A stretch of 64,000 nucleotides of DNA from Nonomuraea sp. PA05 (GTDB lineage: Bacteria > Actinomycetota > Actinomycetes > Streptosporangiales > Streptosporangiaceae). The notes under the pieces were generated by a model. The model was not told where the DNA came from and made no database searches. It saw only the letters and a program-made list of their open reading frames with translations. The DNA lies in NCBI RefSeq assembly GCF_008086045.1, contig NZ_VSEY01000001.1:434001-498000 (forward strand), read 5' to 3'. Within the stretch, counting starts at the first letter, position 1, and every line of letters starts with the position of its first letter. Positions 43,008 through 52,141 of this stretch are shown piece by piece. The position numbers were made by a program, and so were the translations under genes.

Positions 43008-44129
43008 TCAGCCCCAGACCATCCGCGCCGTCTCCACCACCAGCTCCAGCTTGCGCCGCTCCTCGTCCACGGTGAGCAGGTTGCCCCTGACGGTGGAGGC
43101 GAAGCCGCACTGCGGGCTGATCGCCAGGTTCTCCATCGGCACGAACTTGGCCGCCTCGTCGATGCGCCGCCGCAGCTCGTCCTGCGACTCCAGCGCCGGC
43201 ACCTTGGAGGACACCAGCCCGAGCACCACGGCAGTGCCCTCGGGAACGAACCGCAGCGGCTCGAAGCCGCCCGCCCGCTCCGTGTCGTACTCCAGCAGGA
43301 ACCGATCCACCGGCACCTCGCCGAACAGCCGCTCCGCCACCGGGTCGTAGCCGCCCTTGGCCGACCAGGCGCTGCGGTTGTTGCCCCTGCACAGGTGCAG
43401 CGCGACGGTGACGCCGGGGTCCAGCGCCTTGGCCGCGCGCACCTGCTCGGCGTCGATGGCGACGGCCGCGTCCAGGAGCGCCTTCCCGTCCGGCGCGCCC
43501 GGCCCGAGCACGCGGGCGCGGAAGCCCGCGTCGATGACGAAGTCGTAGGCCAGCGAGTCGAGCTGGATCCACCGAACGCCCTGCGCCAGCAGGCCCCTGA
43601 TCTCCTCGATCCGCAGCTCGACCAGGTCGCGCAGCAGGTCGGCGGGGCTGGGGTAGGCGGCGGCGCTGAGGTCGGGACGCCACAGCAGGCTCCCCATCGA
43701 GCAGCTCACCATGGTGATCTTGTACGGGCCGGGGGCGTGCCGGGCCAGGAAGGCGGCCTCGACGGCGGTCAGGTTCGTCTTCTGGGTGAGCTTGCCGGTG
43801 GCCACCACCATGTCCCACGAGGTCTCCTCCGGCGGCACCGGCTCGCCGTCGCCGCGCCACCACTCGGTGGACGGCAGCGGCACGGGCGACACGCCGCCCA
43901 GCGACTCCAGCAGACCCGCCAGCCAGGTCTGCCGCCGCATCTCCCCGTCGGTGAACACCTCGATCCCGGCCTGGCGCTGCAGCTCGATCGCGGCCAGCGC
44001 GGCTTCGTCCGCCAGCTCGGCCAGCTCCTGCGCGCTCAGCTCGCCGCTCTCGCGCGCCTGCCGGGCTCGCAGCAGCTCGGGCGGGCGCAGGAGGCTGCCA
44101 ACGTGCTCGGCATGGGGTGTCGCGGGCAT
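43008..44129 (-). CDS. MetE-like cobalamin-independent methionine synthase family protein
   Basis: 373 residues, the size of a single-domain MetE-like protein (half of true MetE). Zinc ligands are visible in ALHLCRGNN (His, Cys), a Glu in the middle, and SPQCGFAS (Cys). WIQLDSLAYDF and HVGSLLRPPELL match the vitamin-B12-independent methyltransferase fold. These short homologues transfer methyl groups between thiols or act on unknown donors. Flanked by two unrelated WD40 genes. Confidence 0.75.
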   Translation of the reverse strand: MPATPHAEHVGSLLRPPELLRARQARESGELSAQELAELADEAALAAIELQRQAGIEVFTDGEMRRQTWLAGLLESLGGVSPVPLPSTEWWRGDGEPVPPEETSWDMVVATGKLTQKTNLTAVEAAFLARHAPGPYKITMVSCSMGSLLWRPDLSAAAYPSPADLLRDLVELRIEEIRGLLAQGVRWIQLDSLAYDFVIDAGFRARVLGPGAPDGKALLDAAVAIDAEQVRAAKALDPGVTVALHLCRGNNRSAWSAKGGYDPVAERLFGEVPVDRFLLEYDTERAGGFEPLRFVPEGTAVVLGLVSSKVPALESQDELRRRIDEAAKFVPMENLAISPQCGFASTVRGNLLTVDEERRKLELVVETARMVWG

Positions 44130-44313
44130 GCTTCCTCCTCGGACGTTCGATGGGTGGTACGGGCGGCCCCCGGATCGTGGCGCGGGGCCGTAGGAGCAGC
44201 GTCCGCCTCACCGCGCCTGCCGTCCACCCCCGCATCACCGGCCGGCGCCTCGCGAACTCTCCGGCCCGCCCCTTCGTTGATCCACGTGTGGCAGGCACGG
44301 GAGGGGAGCGTAC

Positions 44314-47300
44314 GTGGCGCAGGCCGGGGCGATCGCGAGCATCGACGGTTGGATCGGGCGGGAGGCGGACGTGGACCGGGTCGTGGCCGCGCTGACCTCG
44401 GACGACAGCGGGCTGATCGTGGTGGCGCCCGAGCTGGACGGCGTCGAGGGGCTCGGGGTCACCGCGGTCGTGGCGGCGGCGCTGCGCCGTCCCGAGGTGG
44501 TCGCGCGCTTCCCTGAGGGCGTCGGCTGGCTGAACGCCGGCGGCTCCCACCCGGACGAGCAGGCCGCCGAGTTCACCGAGGTGCTGGAGAACCTGCACGG
44601 GGAGGACGTCGAGCCGTTCTCGCACGTGGACCCGGACGACCTGATCAGCGCCGCCCACGACGAGGAGGCGGCCGACGAGCTGCTGCGGGGGCAGATCTTC
44701 CGGCCGGGTTCGCGGCTGATGGTGCTGGACGGGCTGCGGCACGCCGGTCTGGTGGTGCCGCTGGCGTTCACGGTGCCGGGCTGCACGTGGCTCGTCACGG
44801 TGCGGGCCGTCGGGGAGGAGCCGTCGTTCGTGACGACGGTGGGTGTCGGGCCGATGAGCGTCGCGGAGGGCACGGCGCTGCTGCGCCGCGACCTGCCCGC
44901 CCTGGACGAGGACACGGCCGCCCTGCTGGCGGAGCGCGCCGGAGGCTGGCCGCTCGCCCTCACCATGGCGCACGGGCTCATCGTCAGCCAGGTCGTCACG
45001 GGCGAGCCCGCCACCGAGGCGGCCACCCGCCTGGCCGCCCGGCTGCCCGGCCGCACGGACCTGACCGCGCCCGCGTCCCGGGCCGCCCTGATCGGGGCGC
45101 TCGTCGATCACTCGCTCGACTGGCTGCGCACCGTGGACCCCGCCGCCGCCGGACGGTTCCTCCAGCTCGGCCTGTTCGGCCCCGGCGAGGGCATCCCCAT
45201 CGGGGTGGCCGCCCTGCTGTGGAGCTCCGGCGGGGGCGTCACCGGCGGGCAGATCGGCGCGCTCATCGCCCGGCTGGAGGGAATGCGGCTGGTGCGGCGG
45301 CGTACCGACCATCCGGTGCTGGGCCTCGCCGACGGGGTGGCGGAGCGGGTGCGGGAGCTGCTCGGCGGCGAGGGGCTGGAACGGGCCCGCCGCGCGCTGG
45401 TCGACGCCGACCCTGGCCAGACCCCCGAAGGCTGGGCGGACCTGCCCGGCACGGGGGAGTGGATGATGCGCAACCTGGCCCGGCTGTACGCGGAGGCGGG
45501 TGACGCGGACGCGCTGCGGGAGCTGGTGTGCGACGTGTCCTGGCTGGCGTCCCGCATCCACCACTCGGGGGTGGACGCCGCCCTCGAAGACCTGGCCAGG
45601 GTGGGTGACGGTGGCCTGGAGAGCCCGGCCGGGGCTGGTGACGGTGGCCTGGAGAGCCAGGCCGGCGCGAGTGACGGTGCTGTCGCGTCGCTCGCGCGCG
45701 TTCTGACGGGCTCGTCCCATCTGCTGGAGAGCGCGCGTGAGCTGGGTGTCGGCGTGCTGCCCACGCTCGCCGCCCGCCTGCACGCCACACCCGGCGCGGG
45801 CGAGGACATGCGGCGGTGGCTGGCGGAACGGGGATCGCCCTGGCTGGAGCACCGCGGCACCCCGCCCGACCTGCCGCACCAGGCACTCCTGCGCACCCAC
45901 CACACCCCGGCGGAACGGCTGACAGGCCTGGCCATGTCCCCGGACGGCGCCTGGCTGGCCGCCACCGGTGACCAGGGGCGGGTGTCGCGGTGGGGCATGG
46001 ACGGCAGGGGGATGCGGACCCTGCTCGGGCACGAGAACGAGGTCACCTGCGTGGCCGTCGCGCCCGGCGGTGCGTGGCTGGCCACCGGGAGCTGGGACGG
46101 GACCGTCCGGCTGTGGGAGGAGGACGGTCACCCGCGCGCCGTCCTCGACGACCTGCCGGGAACGCCCGAGGCGGTCGCCATCGCGCCCTGCGGCGAGTGG
46201 GGAGTGGCCGGCGGGCAGGGGTTCCTGTGGTTCTTCCACGCGGACGGCACGGTGCGCGCCGCTCCAGAGGAGGCGGTGGAGGATTACGAGGACGTTGCCA
46301 TCGCGCCCGACGGCACGCGGGTGGCGGCGGTCGGCCCGGACGTCACCGAGCTGTGGGCGGCGGACGCGAGCCGCCGGACGGTCGTCGAGGCAGTGTGGGA
46401 GAGGGACGAGGACGAGGACGACCGGCCGGACGGCGATGCGGCGGGCACGGGCGAGGAGGAGGGCGGCGTCAACGGTGCCGAGGCGGTCGCCGTCGCGCCC
46501 TCCGGCGATTGGCTGGCGCTGCTCAGCCCGCACGGCACCCTCCGCCTCCTCAACCCCGACGGCACCCCGCGCACCGAGCTGGACACGGTTTTCACCCACG
46601 GCACCGGCCTGGCCATCGCCCCCGACAGCACCTGGCTGGCCGTCTCCGACTTCGACGACAACATCGCCATCCTGACCCCCGACGGCACAGTGCGCGCCCG
46701 CCTCCACGGCCACACCGCCACGATCACCGGCCTGGCCGTCACCCCGGACGGCTCCCTCCTGGCCTCGGCGAGCGGCGACCGCACGGTCCGCCTCTGGGAC
46801 GTGCCGCCCACCACGGGGGAACCCCCCGCCCGCCACGACCTGCGCGGCATCGCGGTGGCGGGCGACGGCTCGTACCTGGCCACGGTGAGCGTGTCCGGTC
46901 TGACCTTCTGGAACCCCGACGGCACCGCACGCGCCAGAGGCCCGCGGGAGTGGCTGAGGAGCGTGGCCGTAGCCCCCGACGGCGCGTACGTGCTCGGCCT
47001 CGACCCCGAGGGCGGCATCCGCCTGTACGACCGGGACGGCACGGTACGCGTCACCGAGACCCCGCCCGGGACCGGCTCCATGGTGGAGCTGTCCTCGGCC
47101 ATCGCCCCGGACGGCACGTGGCTGGCCGTCGCCGCGGACCGCACCGTACGCGTCCTGACCCGCGACCTCGACCCCGTCGCCATCCTGGGGCCGCACGAAG
47201 AGGAGGTGACCGCGCTGGCCATCGCCCCGGACGCGTCCTGGCTCGCGGTCGCGTCCGGCCACCAGGTGCGGCGCTGGACCCGCGACGGCCGCCCGCTGGG

Positions 47301-47661
47301 CCCGCCGGCGGAGACGGAGAGCCTGGTCGAGGCGCTGGCCGTCGCCCCCGGCGGCGGCCACGTGGCGGCGGGCACCATCGACGGCTCCGTCGAGCTGTTC
47401 GACCTGACGGGGACGCGAACGGCCCGCTTCGGCCAGGACGACTGGCTCGTCGATCTGGCCTTCTCCCCGGACGGCACCCGCCTGGCCACCGCCGGCAAAC
47501 ACGGCTGCCTGCGCGTCTGGGACGTCGCCGGATACGCGACCGAGTGCGGGATCGTCGTGGACGGCGACCTGTACGGCTGCGCCTGGCACCCGGACGGCTC
47601 GGCGCTGTACGCGGCCGGCGGCGCCGGACTGTTCGCCTTCACCTACCATCGCGGGACGTGA
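44314..47661 (+). CDS. Large NB-ARC-like/WD40 protein with degenerate P-loop
   Basis: 1115 residues from the GTG at 44314 (GAGGGGAG upstream). The N-terminal 380 residues have the shape of an NB-ARC ATPase: IGREADVDRVVAAL, a would-be P-loop VAPELDGVEGLGVTAVVAAA without the GKT/S, LMVLDGL as Walker B, and helices with GGWPLAL. The middle is helical. From about residue 530 there are 12 or more WD40 repeats (LAMSPDGAWLAATG; VAVAPGGAWLATGS). ATP hydrolysis seems unlikely. A sensor or scaffold role is inferred. Confidence 0.75.
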   Translation: MAQAGAIASIDGWIGREADVDRVVAALTSDDSGLIVVAPELDGVEGLGVTAVVAAALRRPEVVARFPEGVGWLNAGGSHPDEQAAEFTEVLENLHGEDVEPFSHVDPDDLISAAHDEEAADELLRGQIFRPGSRLMVLDGLRHAGLVVPLAFTVPGCTWLVTVRAVGEEPSFVTTVGVGPMSVAEGTALLRRDLPALDEDTAALLAERAGGWPLALTMAHGLIVSQVVTGEPATEAATRLAARLPGRTDLTAPASRAALIGALVDHSLDWLRTVDPAAAGRFLQLGLFGPGEGIPIGVAALLWSSGGGVTGGQIGALIARLEGMRLVRRRTDHPVLGLADGVAERVRELLGGEGLERARRALVDADPGQTPEGWADLPGTGEWMMRNLARLYAEAGDADALRELVCDVSWLASRIHHSGVDAALEDLARVGDGGLESPAGAGDGGLESQAGASDGAVASLARVLTGSSHLLESARELGVGVLPTLAARLHATPGAGEDMRRWLAERGSPWLEHRGTPPDLPHQALLRTHHTPAERLTGLAMSPDGAWLAATGDQGRVSRWGMDGRGMRTLLGHENEVTCVAVAPGGAWLATGSWDGTVRLWEEDGHPRAVLDDLPGTPEAVAIAPCGEWGVAGGQGFLWFFHADGTVRAAPEEAVEDYEDVAIAPDGTRVAAVGPDVTELWAADASRRTVVEAVWERDEDEDDRPDGDAAGTGEEEGGVNGAEAVAVAPSGDWLALLSPHGTLRLLNPDGTPRTELDTVFTHGTGLAIAPDSTWLAVSDFDDNIAILTPDGTVRARLHGHTATITGLAVTPDGSLLASASGDRTVRLWDVPPTTGEPPARHDLRGIAVAGDGSYLATVSVSGLTFWNPDGTARARGPREWLRSVAVAPDGAYVLGLDPEGGIRLYDRDGTVRVTETPPGTGSMVELSSAIAPDGTWLAVAADRTVRVLTRDLDPVAILGPHEEEVTALAIAPDASWLAVASGHQVRRWTRDGRPLGPPAETESLVEALAVAPGGGHVAAGTIDGSVELFDLTGTRTARFGQDDWLVDLAFSPDGTRLATAGKHGCLRVWDVAGYATECGIVVDGDLYGCAWHPDGSALYAAGGAGLFAFTYHRGT
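45604..45658. repeat. 33-bp duplication inside the WD40 gene
   Basis: The 22 bases at 45604-45625 recur at 45637-45658. They encode the repeated unit GDGGLESPAGA/GDGGLESQAGA in the linker before the propeller; a third, diverged copy (SDGAV) follows. Confidence 0.65.
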
Positions 47662-47815
47662 TCCCGGGTCTGCGATCGGGGTCGTGGAGCTGTGGGAGCG
47701 TTCCGCGACCCTCGAACTCCTCGACGGCCCGCTGAGCGACAGCGCGCGGGACGCGGCAGGGCATCGATGCGGCAGGGTGATCCGGCGTGCTGATCCGCGA
47801 ATAGGGTGAGATCTC

Positions 47816-48229
47816 GTGACGACGTTCCGGATCAGTGAGGCCGCGGCGCTGCTCGGCGTCAGTACCGACACCGTCCGCCGCTGGGTGGACGCGGGCAGGC
47901 TCGGGGCCGAGCGCGACGAGCACGGTCATCGGCGCGTCAAGGGCACTGACCTGGCCGCCTTCGCCCGCGCGCAGGTCGAGGAGAGTGGCGACGGTGGCCG
48001 CTCGTCGGCTCGTAACCGCATGCGGGGAATCGTCACCGAGGTGATCCGCGACGGGGTGATGGCGCAGGTGGAAATCGCCGCCGGGCCGTTCCGGGTGGTG
48101 TCGCTGATGAGCCGGCAGGCGGCCGACGAGCTGGGCCTGGAAGCCGGGGTGGTGGCGGTCGCGGTGATCAAGTCCACCAACGTCGTCGTGGAGATCCCCG
48201 GGCAGGAGCGCGCGGCCGGTCAGGTGTGA
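47816..48229 (+). CDS. HTH-TOBE molybdate-responsive regulator-like protein
   Basis: 137 residues from the GTG at 47816. An excisionase/MerR-type helix-turn-helix (RISEAAALLGVSTDTVRRWV) is followed by one TOBE domain (RNRMRGIVTEVIRDGVMAQV, then VVAVAVIKSTNVVVE), the fold that binds molybdate or tungstate. No molybdate transporter gene is adjacent. It probably senses oxyanion and acts on distant genes. Confidence 0.8.
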   Translation: MTTFRISEAAALLGVSTDTVRRWVDAGRLGAERDEHGHRRVKGTDLAAFARAQVEESGDGGRSSARNRMRGIVTEVIRDGVMAQVEIAAGPFRVVSLMSRQAADELGLEAGVVAVAVIKSTNVVVEIPGQERAAGQV

Positions 48230-48295
48230 GGAGCCGCCGGGCCGCCGGTGGCCGGGCGTGCCGGAGCGTTCAGGCCCGCGCCTGACCTGGTGCGT

Positions 48296-48500
48296 GTGAC
48301 GAACGTGCACCACGGCGGGGTTCGCCTCCAGGAGCCGGCAGGCACGCTGGGCAGCCCGCTGGTCGAGCTGCTCGCCGCGCCCGCGGGCGCCGACGTGCTG
48401 ATCCGGCGGGTGGTCGTCGTGGAGCCGGGCGACCCCACCGAGGCGGGCGACCTCGCGCTCCTGGTCGGCGTGCGCGGCGCCGCCGCCGTACCGGCGAGTC
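48296..48500 (+). pseudogene. Remnant of a PucR-family regulator
   Basis: From the GTG at 48296 the frame reads VTNVHHGGVRLQEPAG, then LGSPLVELLAAPAGADVLIR and GDLALLVGVRG, which resembles the N-terminal domain of PucR-type purine-catabolism regulators. After about 65 codons the resemblance ends, and the rest (about 400 residues in intact members) is missing before the next gene at 48649. Confidence is limited because it rests on a short stretch. Confidence 0.4.
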
Positions 48501-48522
48501 CGGCTGAGAACGACCACCTGAG

Positions 48523-48547
48523 CCCGTTGTCCCGGCAGGACAACGGG
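48523..48547. terminator. Perfect stem-loop before the MHS transporter gene
   Basis: CCCGTTGTCC (48523-48532) pairs with GGACAACGGG (48538-48547) around CGGCA. No T-run. It could be a terminator or an operator for the transporter gene starting 100 bp downstream. Confidence 0.55.
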
Positions 48548-48648
48548 ACCCGCCATGCGATGTCGGATCGGACAATGCCCGGCCAGGGGACCGCAACCTA
48601 CCCTTGCCCGACAATGCATCCGATTACCGACTTCATGGCAGGCCACCC

Positions 48649-49941
48649 GTGACCGCTGTCCCCACGGCGTCTCCGAAAGAGATGCGCAAGGTCGCAAGCG
48701 CGAGCTTCATCGGCACCGCGATCGAGTTCTACGACTACTACATCTACGGCACCGCCGCCGCGCTGGTGCTGAACGAGGCGTTCTTCCCCAGCCTGTCGCC
48801 CCTCGCGGGCACCCTGGCGTCGCTGGCCACCTTCGCCATCGGCTTCATCGCCCGGCCCTTCGGCGCGATCCTGTTCGGCCACTTCGGCGACCGCGTCGGG
48901 CGCAAGGCCGTCCTGGTGGTGTCGCTGCTGCTCATGGGCCTGTCCACGGCGGTGATCGGGCTGCTGCCCGACTTCTCCACGATCGGCGTGGCCGCGCCGA
49001 TCCTGCTCGTGCTGCTGCGCATCCTGCAAGGCATCGGGCTGGGCGGCGAGTGGGGCGGCGCGGCCCTGCTGGCCACCGAGTACGCCCCGCGCGAGCGCCG
49101 CGGCCTGTTCGCCTCCGCACCCCAGCTCGGCTCACCGGTCGGGTACTTCGTCGCGACCGCCGTCTTCTGGGCGCTGTCGACCTGGCTGCCCGCCGACGCC
49201 TTCCAGTCGTGGGGCTGGCGGGTGCCGTTCCTGCTCTCGTTCGTCCTGGTCGTCGTCGGCCTGCGCATCCGGCTGCAGATCGCCGAGACCCCGGCCTTCG
49301 CCGCGTTCACCGCCAAGACCGAGGCGGCCAAGCTGCCGATCGCCCAGGTCGTCCGCCGCAACCCCAAGGAACTGCTGCTCGGCGCGGGCGCCATCGTCGT
49401 GGTGTACGTGATGTTCTACACCGCCGCCACCTACTGCCTGACCTACACCACCAAGACGCTCGGCATCCCACGGCCGACGATGCTGGCGCTCACCCTGGTC
49501 GCCGTGGTCGTGCTCGGCGTGAGCACGTACCTGGTCGCCCGGCTGTCGGACCGGCTCGGGCGGCGCAAGCTCGTCATCGCGGGCGCGGCGTTCGGCGTCG
49601 TGTGGGGCTTCCTGCTCTTCCCGCTGCTCGACACCAGGAACTACTTCCTGATCGCGGTCGCGCTGAGCGGCGCCCTGCTGTGCATGGGCATCGTGTACGG
49701 GCCGATGGGCGCGTACCTGCCCGAGCTGTTCGCCACGGACGTGCGTTACTCCGGGGCGGGCGTCGCCTACAACCTGGGCGGCGTGCTCGGCGGCGGCGTG
49801 GCTCCGCTGCTGGTCGCGCAGATCAGCGAGAGCGCGGGCACCACCGGGGCGGGCTGGTTCATGAGCGGCATGGCGCTGCTGTCACTGCTGTGCGTGCTGG
49901 CCCTGCCGGAGACGCGCGACCGCGATCTCACTAAGGTCTGA
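48649..49941 (+). CDS. MHS-family major facilitator transporter
   Basis: 430 residues from the GTG at 48649. Twelve helices with family marks: FIGTAIEFYDYYIYGTAAAL, GHFGDRVGRK, LQGIGLGGEWGGAALLATEY and RLSDRLGRRK. MHS proteins are proton symporters for organic acids, betaines or shikimate-type substrates. The upstream PucR remnant hints at a former nitrogen or purine link; the true substrate is unknown. Confidence 0.85.
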   Translation: MTAVPTASPKEMRKVASASFIGTAIEFYDYYIYGTAAALVLNEAFFPSLSPLAGTLASLATFAIGFIARPFGAILFGHFGDRVGRKAVLVVSLLLMGLSTAVIGLLPDFSTIGVAAPILLVLLRILQGIGLGGEWGGAALLATEYAPRERRGLFASAPQLGSPVGYFVATAVFWALSTWLPADAFQSWGWRVPFLLSFVLVVVGLRIRLQIAETPAFAAFTAKTEAAKLPIAQVVRRNPKELLLGAGAIVVVYVMFYTAATYCLTYTTKTLGIPRPTMLALTLVAVVVLGVSTYLVARLSDRLGRRKLVIAGAAFGVVWGFLLFPLLDTRNYFLIAVALSGALLCMGIVYGPMGAYLPELFATDVRYSGAGVAYNLGGVLGGGVAPLLVAQISESAGTTGAGWFMSGMALLSLLCVLALPETRDRDLTKV

Positions 49942-49944
49942 CAC

Positions 49945-50544
49945 ATGCTCGACCACCTCGCCTACGCCACCCCGACCCTCGACGACACCGTCGCAGCGCT
50001 GGAGAAGGCCCTGGGGGTGCGGGCCGCCGAGGGCGGCCGGCACCCGGGCCTCGGCACCCGCAACTACCTGTACGGGCTGGGCGGGCGCCGCTACCTGGAG
50101 ATCATCGGGCCCGATCCCGAGCAGCCCGAGCCGGACGGGCCGCGCTGGTTCATGATCGACGAGCTGAGCGGGCCGCGGCTGGTCAACTGGTGCGCGCGGC
50201 CCGCCGATCTGGACGCCACCGTCGCCGAGGCGCGGCGGCACGGCGTCGACCCGGGCGAGCCCCGGGCCATGTCGCGCCGCACCACGGACGGTGACCTGCT
50301 GGAGTGGCGGCTGACCATGCCGTCGCGCGACCCGCTGGTGCCGTTCCTCATCGACTGGGGCAGCACCGTGCATCCCGCCGACCGGGGGTTGCCGGAGGTG
50401 CCGCTGCTGTCCCTGACGGGGCGGCATCCCGATCCGGGGCACGCGCGAGGCCGCCTGCGGGCGCTCGGGGCGGAGCTGGAGGTCGAGCGCGGCGACACGC
50501 CCGGCCTCGTGGCGCGCTTGGCCGGAGGCGTCGTCCTGAGCTGA
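49945..50544 (+). CDS. VOC-like (Glyoxalase_3 type) protein
   Basis: 199 residues, starting three bases after the transporter stop. MLDHLAYATPTLDDTVAALE and RRYLEIIGPDP are typical of the two-module VOC proteins found next to transporters and catabolic genes. Probably cotranscribed with the MHS gene. Substrate unknown. Confidence 0.75.
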   Translation: MLDHLAYATPTLDDTVAALEKALGVRAAEGGRHPGLGTRNYLYGLGGRRYLEIIGPDPEQPEPDGPRWFMIDELSGPRLVNWCARPADLDATVAEARRHGVDPGEPRAMSRRTTDGDLLEWRLTMPSRDPLVPFLIDWGSTVHPADRGLPEVPLLSLTGRHPDPGHARGRLRALGAELEVERGDTPGLVARLAGGVVLS

Positions 50545-50557
50545 CTCCTGGGCCGAC

Positions 50558-52141
50558 TCAGGCGTCCAGGGGCATCGGCCGCCCGGTGCGGCGGTAGGCG
50601 TCGAGGATGCGCTCGCGCGGGATGACGCCGCACCGCGCGGCCCACTCGTCGTAGGCGGCGGCGAGCCCGGCGACCACGCCGGGCTCGCCGGCGGCGAGGT
50701 CGCGCAGTTCGGTACGGTCGGCCGCCATGTCGTACAACTCCCACGCCCGGCCGTGCTTGCGCACCAGCTTCCACCGCCCGCGCCGCACCCCGGCGTTGCC
50801 CTCGTGCTCCCAGAACAACGTCCGCTCCGCGGTCTCCCGCCCGTGCAGGAGATCGAGCATGCTGGATCCCTCCAGCGGCGGGCCGGCGGTAACGCTCGCG
50901 GCGTCAAGCAGCGTCGGCAGGACGTCCACGAGCTGGCGGGGCGCGGCGCACAGCCGCCCGGGGGAGCCGATCCCGGCGGGCCAGTGCACGATGAGCGGGG
51001 TGGCGATGCCGCCCTCGTGCACCCAGTGCTTGTACTCGCGGAACGGCGTGTTCGACAGGTTCGCCCAGTTCCGGCCGTAGCTGGCGAAGGTGTCCTCGGG
51101 GCCGGGCAGGATGCCGGGGCTGTTGCCGTAGCGCATGGGCGCTCCGGCGCGGGTGCGGCGCGGCATGGTGGGGTGCTGGGGAATGAAGCCCGGACGGTCG
51201 TCGCCCAGTTCCTCGGCGCAGCCGCCGTTGTCGCCGAGGAAGAGCAAGAGCGTGTCGTCCAGGCGGCCCAGCCGTTCGAGCGTGTCGAGGATGCGGCCGA
51301 CACCCCGGTCCATCCGCGTCACCTGGGCGGCGTACACCTCCATCCGGCGCGCCTCCCACTCCTGGTCGGCGACCTCGTCCCAGGCGGGCACGCGCGGGTC
51401 GCGGCCGGTGAGGTCCCAGGCGGGGTCCAGGATGCCCTCGTCCCGCAGGCGCCGCAGCCGATCGGCGCGCAGCCGGTCCCAGCCCGCGTCGAAGCGGCCC
51501 CGGTAGCGGGCGACGTCCTCCTCGGGGGCGTGCAGCGGCCAGTGCGGCGCGGTGTAGGCGAGGTAGAGGAAGAACGGGTCGCCGGCAGGGGTGTCCTCGA
51601 TGAAGCGGACGGCGTTGTCGCTGATGGCGTCGGTGTAGAAGAAGCCGGGCTCGTTCGCCTCGTGCTCGATGTCCCGCTCGTCGCGGGTGAGGGTGACGGG
51701 CTGGTAGTAGCTGCCCGCGCCGTCGATCGTGCCGTAGAAGCGGTCGAAGCCGCGGCGGGTCGGCCAGGCGCCGTTCGGCGCCGACATGTCCGCCGCGACG
51801 TGCCACTTGCCGCTCAGGTACGTGCGGTACCCCGCGGCCCGCAGCGCCTCCGCCGCGGTGACGCTGCCGGCGGACAGGTCGCCGGGGTAGCCGTCCGGAC
51901 GCTCGTCGCCGGTGAGGATGCCGACGCCCACCTGGTGCGGGTGCAGGCCGGTCAGCAGGGAGGCGCGTGACGGGGAGCACCGGGGCGAGTTGTAGAACTG
52001 GGTGAAGCGCACGCCGGCCTGGCCGAGCCGGTCGAGGTTCGGCGTGTCGATCTCGCCGCCGTAGCAGCCGAGGTCGGAGAAGCCCAGATCGTCGGCCAGG
52101 ACGAGCACGATGTCAGGACGCCGGGAGGGGGTGCCGGTCAT
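50558..52141 (-). CDS. Arylsulfatase-type sulfatase (type I, formylglycine)
   Basis: 527 residues from the ATG at 52141 (overlapping the GH51 stop by ATGA). DIVLVLADDLGFSDLGCYGG carries the metal-binding Asp pair, and CSPSRASLLTG holds the Cys that is converted to formylglycine. FYNSPR precedes it, and LYLAYTAPHWPLHAPEED and LFLGDNGG follow the family pattern. There is no signal peptide, so it acts on imported substrate. Last gene of the second sugar operon. It needs a formylglycine-generating enzyme encoded elsewhere. Confidence 0.85.
   Translation of the reverse strand: MTGTPSRRPDIVLVLADDLGFSDLGCYGGEIDTPNLDRLGQAGVRFTQFYNSPRCSPSRASLLTGLHPHQVGVGILTGDERPDGYPGDLSAGSVTAAEALRAAGYRTYLSGKWHVAADMSAPNGAWPTRRGFDRFYGTIDGAGSYYQPVTLTRDERDIEHEANEPGFFYTDAISDNAVRFIEDTPAGDPFFLYLAYTAPHWPLHAPEEDVARYRGRFDAGWDRLRADRLRRLRDEGILDPAWDLTGRDPRVPAWDEVADQEWEARRMEVYAAQVTRMDRGVGRILDTLERLGRLDDTLLLFLGDNGGCAEELGDDRPGFIPQHPTMPRRTRAGAPMRYGNSPGILPGPEDTFASYGRNWANLSNTPFREYKHWVHEGGIATPLIVHWPAGIGSPGRLCAAPRQLVDVLPTLLDAASVTAGPPLEGSSMLDLLHGRETAERTLFWEHEGNAGVRRGRWKLVRKHGRAWELYDMAADRTELRDLAAGEPGVVAGLAAAYDEWAARCGVIPRERILDAYRRTGRPMPLDA

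Noticed and set aside
40667..47661. Anti-phage defence island around the two WD40 proteins
   Set aside because: No nuclease, toxin, CARF, TIR or intact STAND ATPase is present. A MetE-like gene between them does not fit a known defence system.
42931..47871. Minus-strand open frame of over 1600 codons across the WD40 gene
   Set aside because: It is the mirror of the real WD40 gene in very GC-rich DNA. Its translation is low-complexity Gly/Arg/Ala/Val with no domain, while the plus strand gives clear WD40 repeats.
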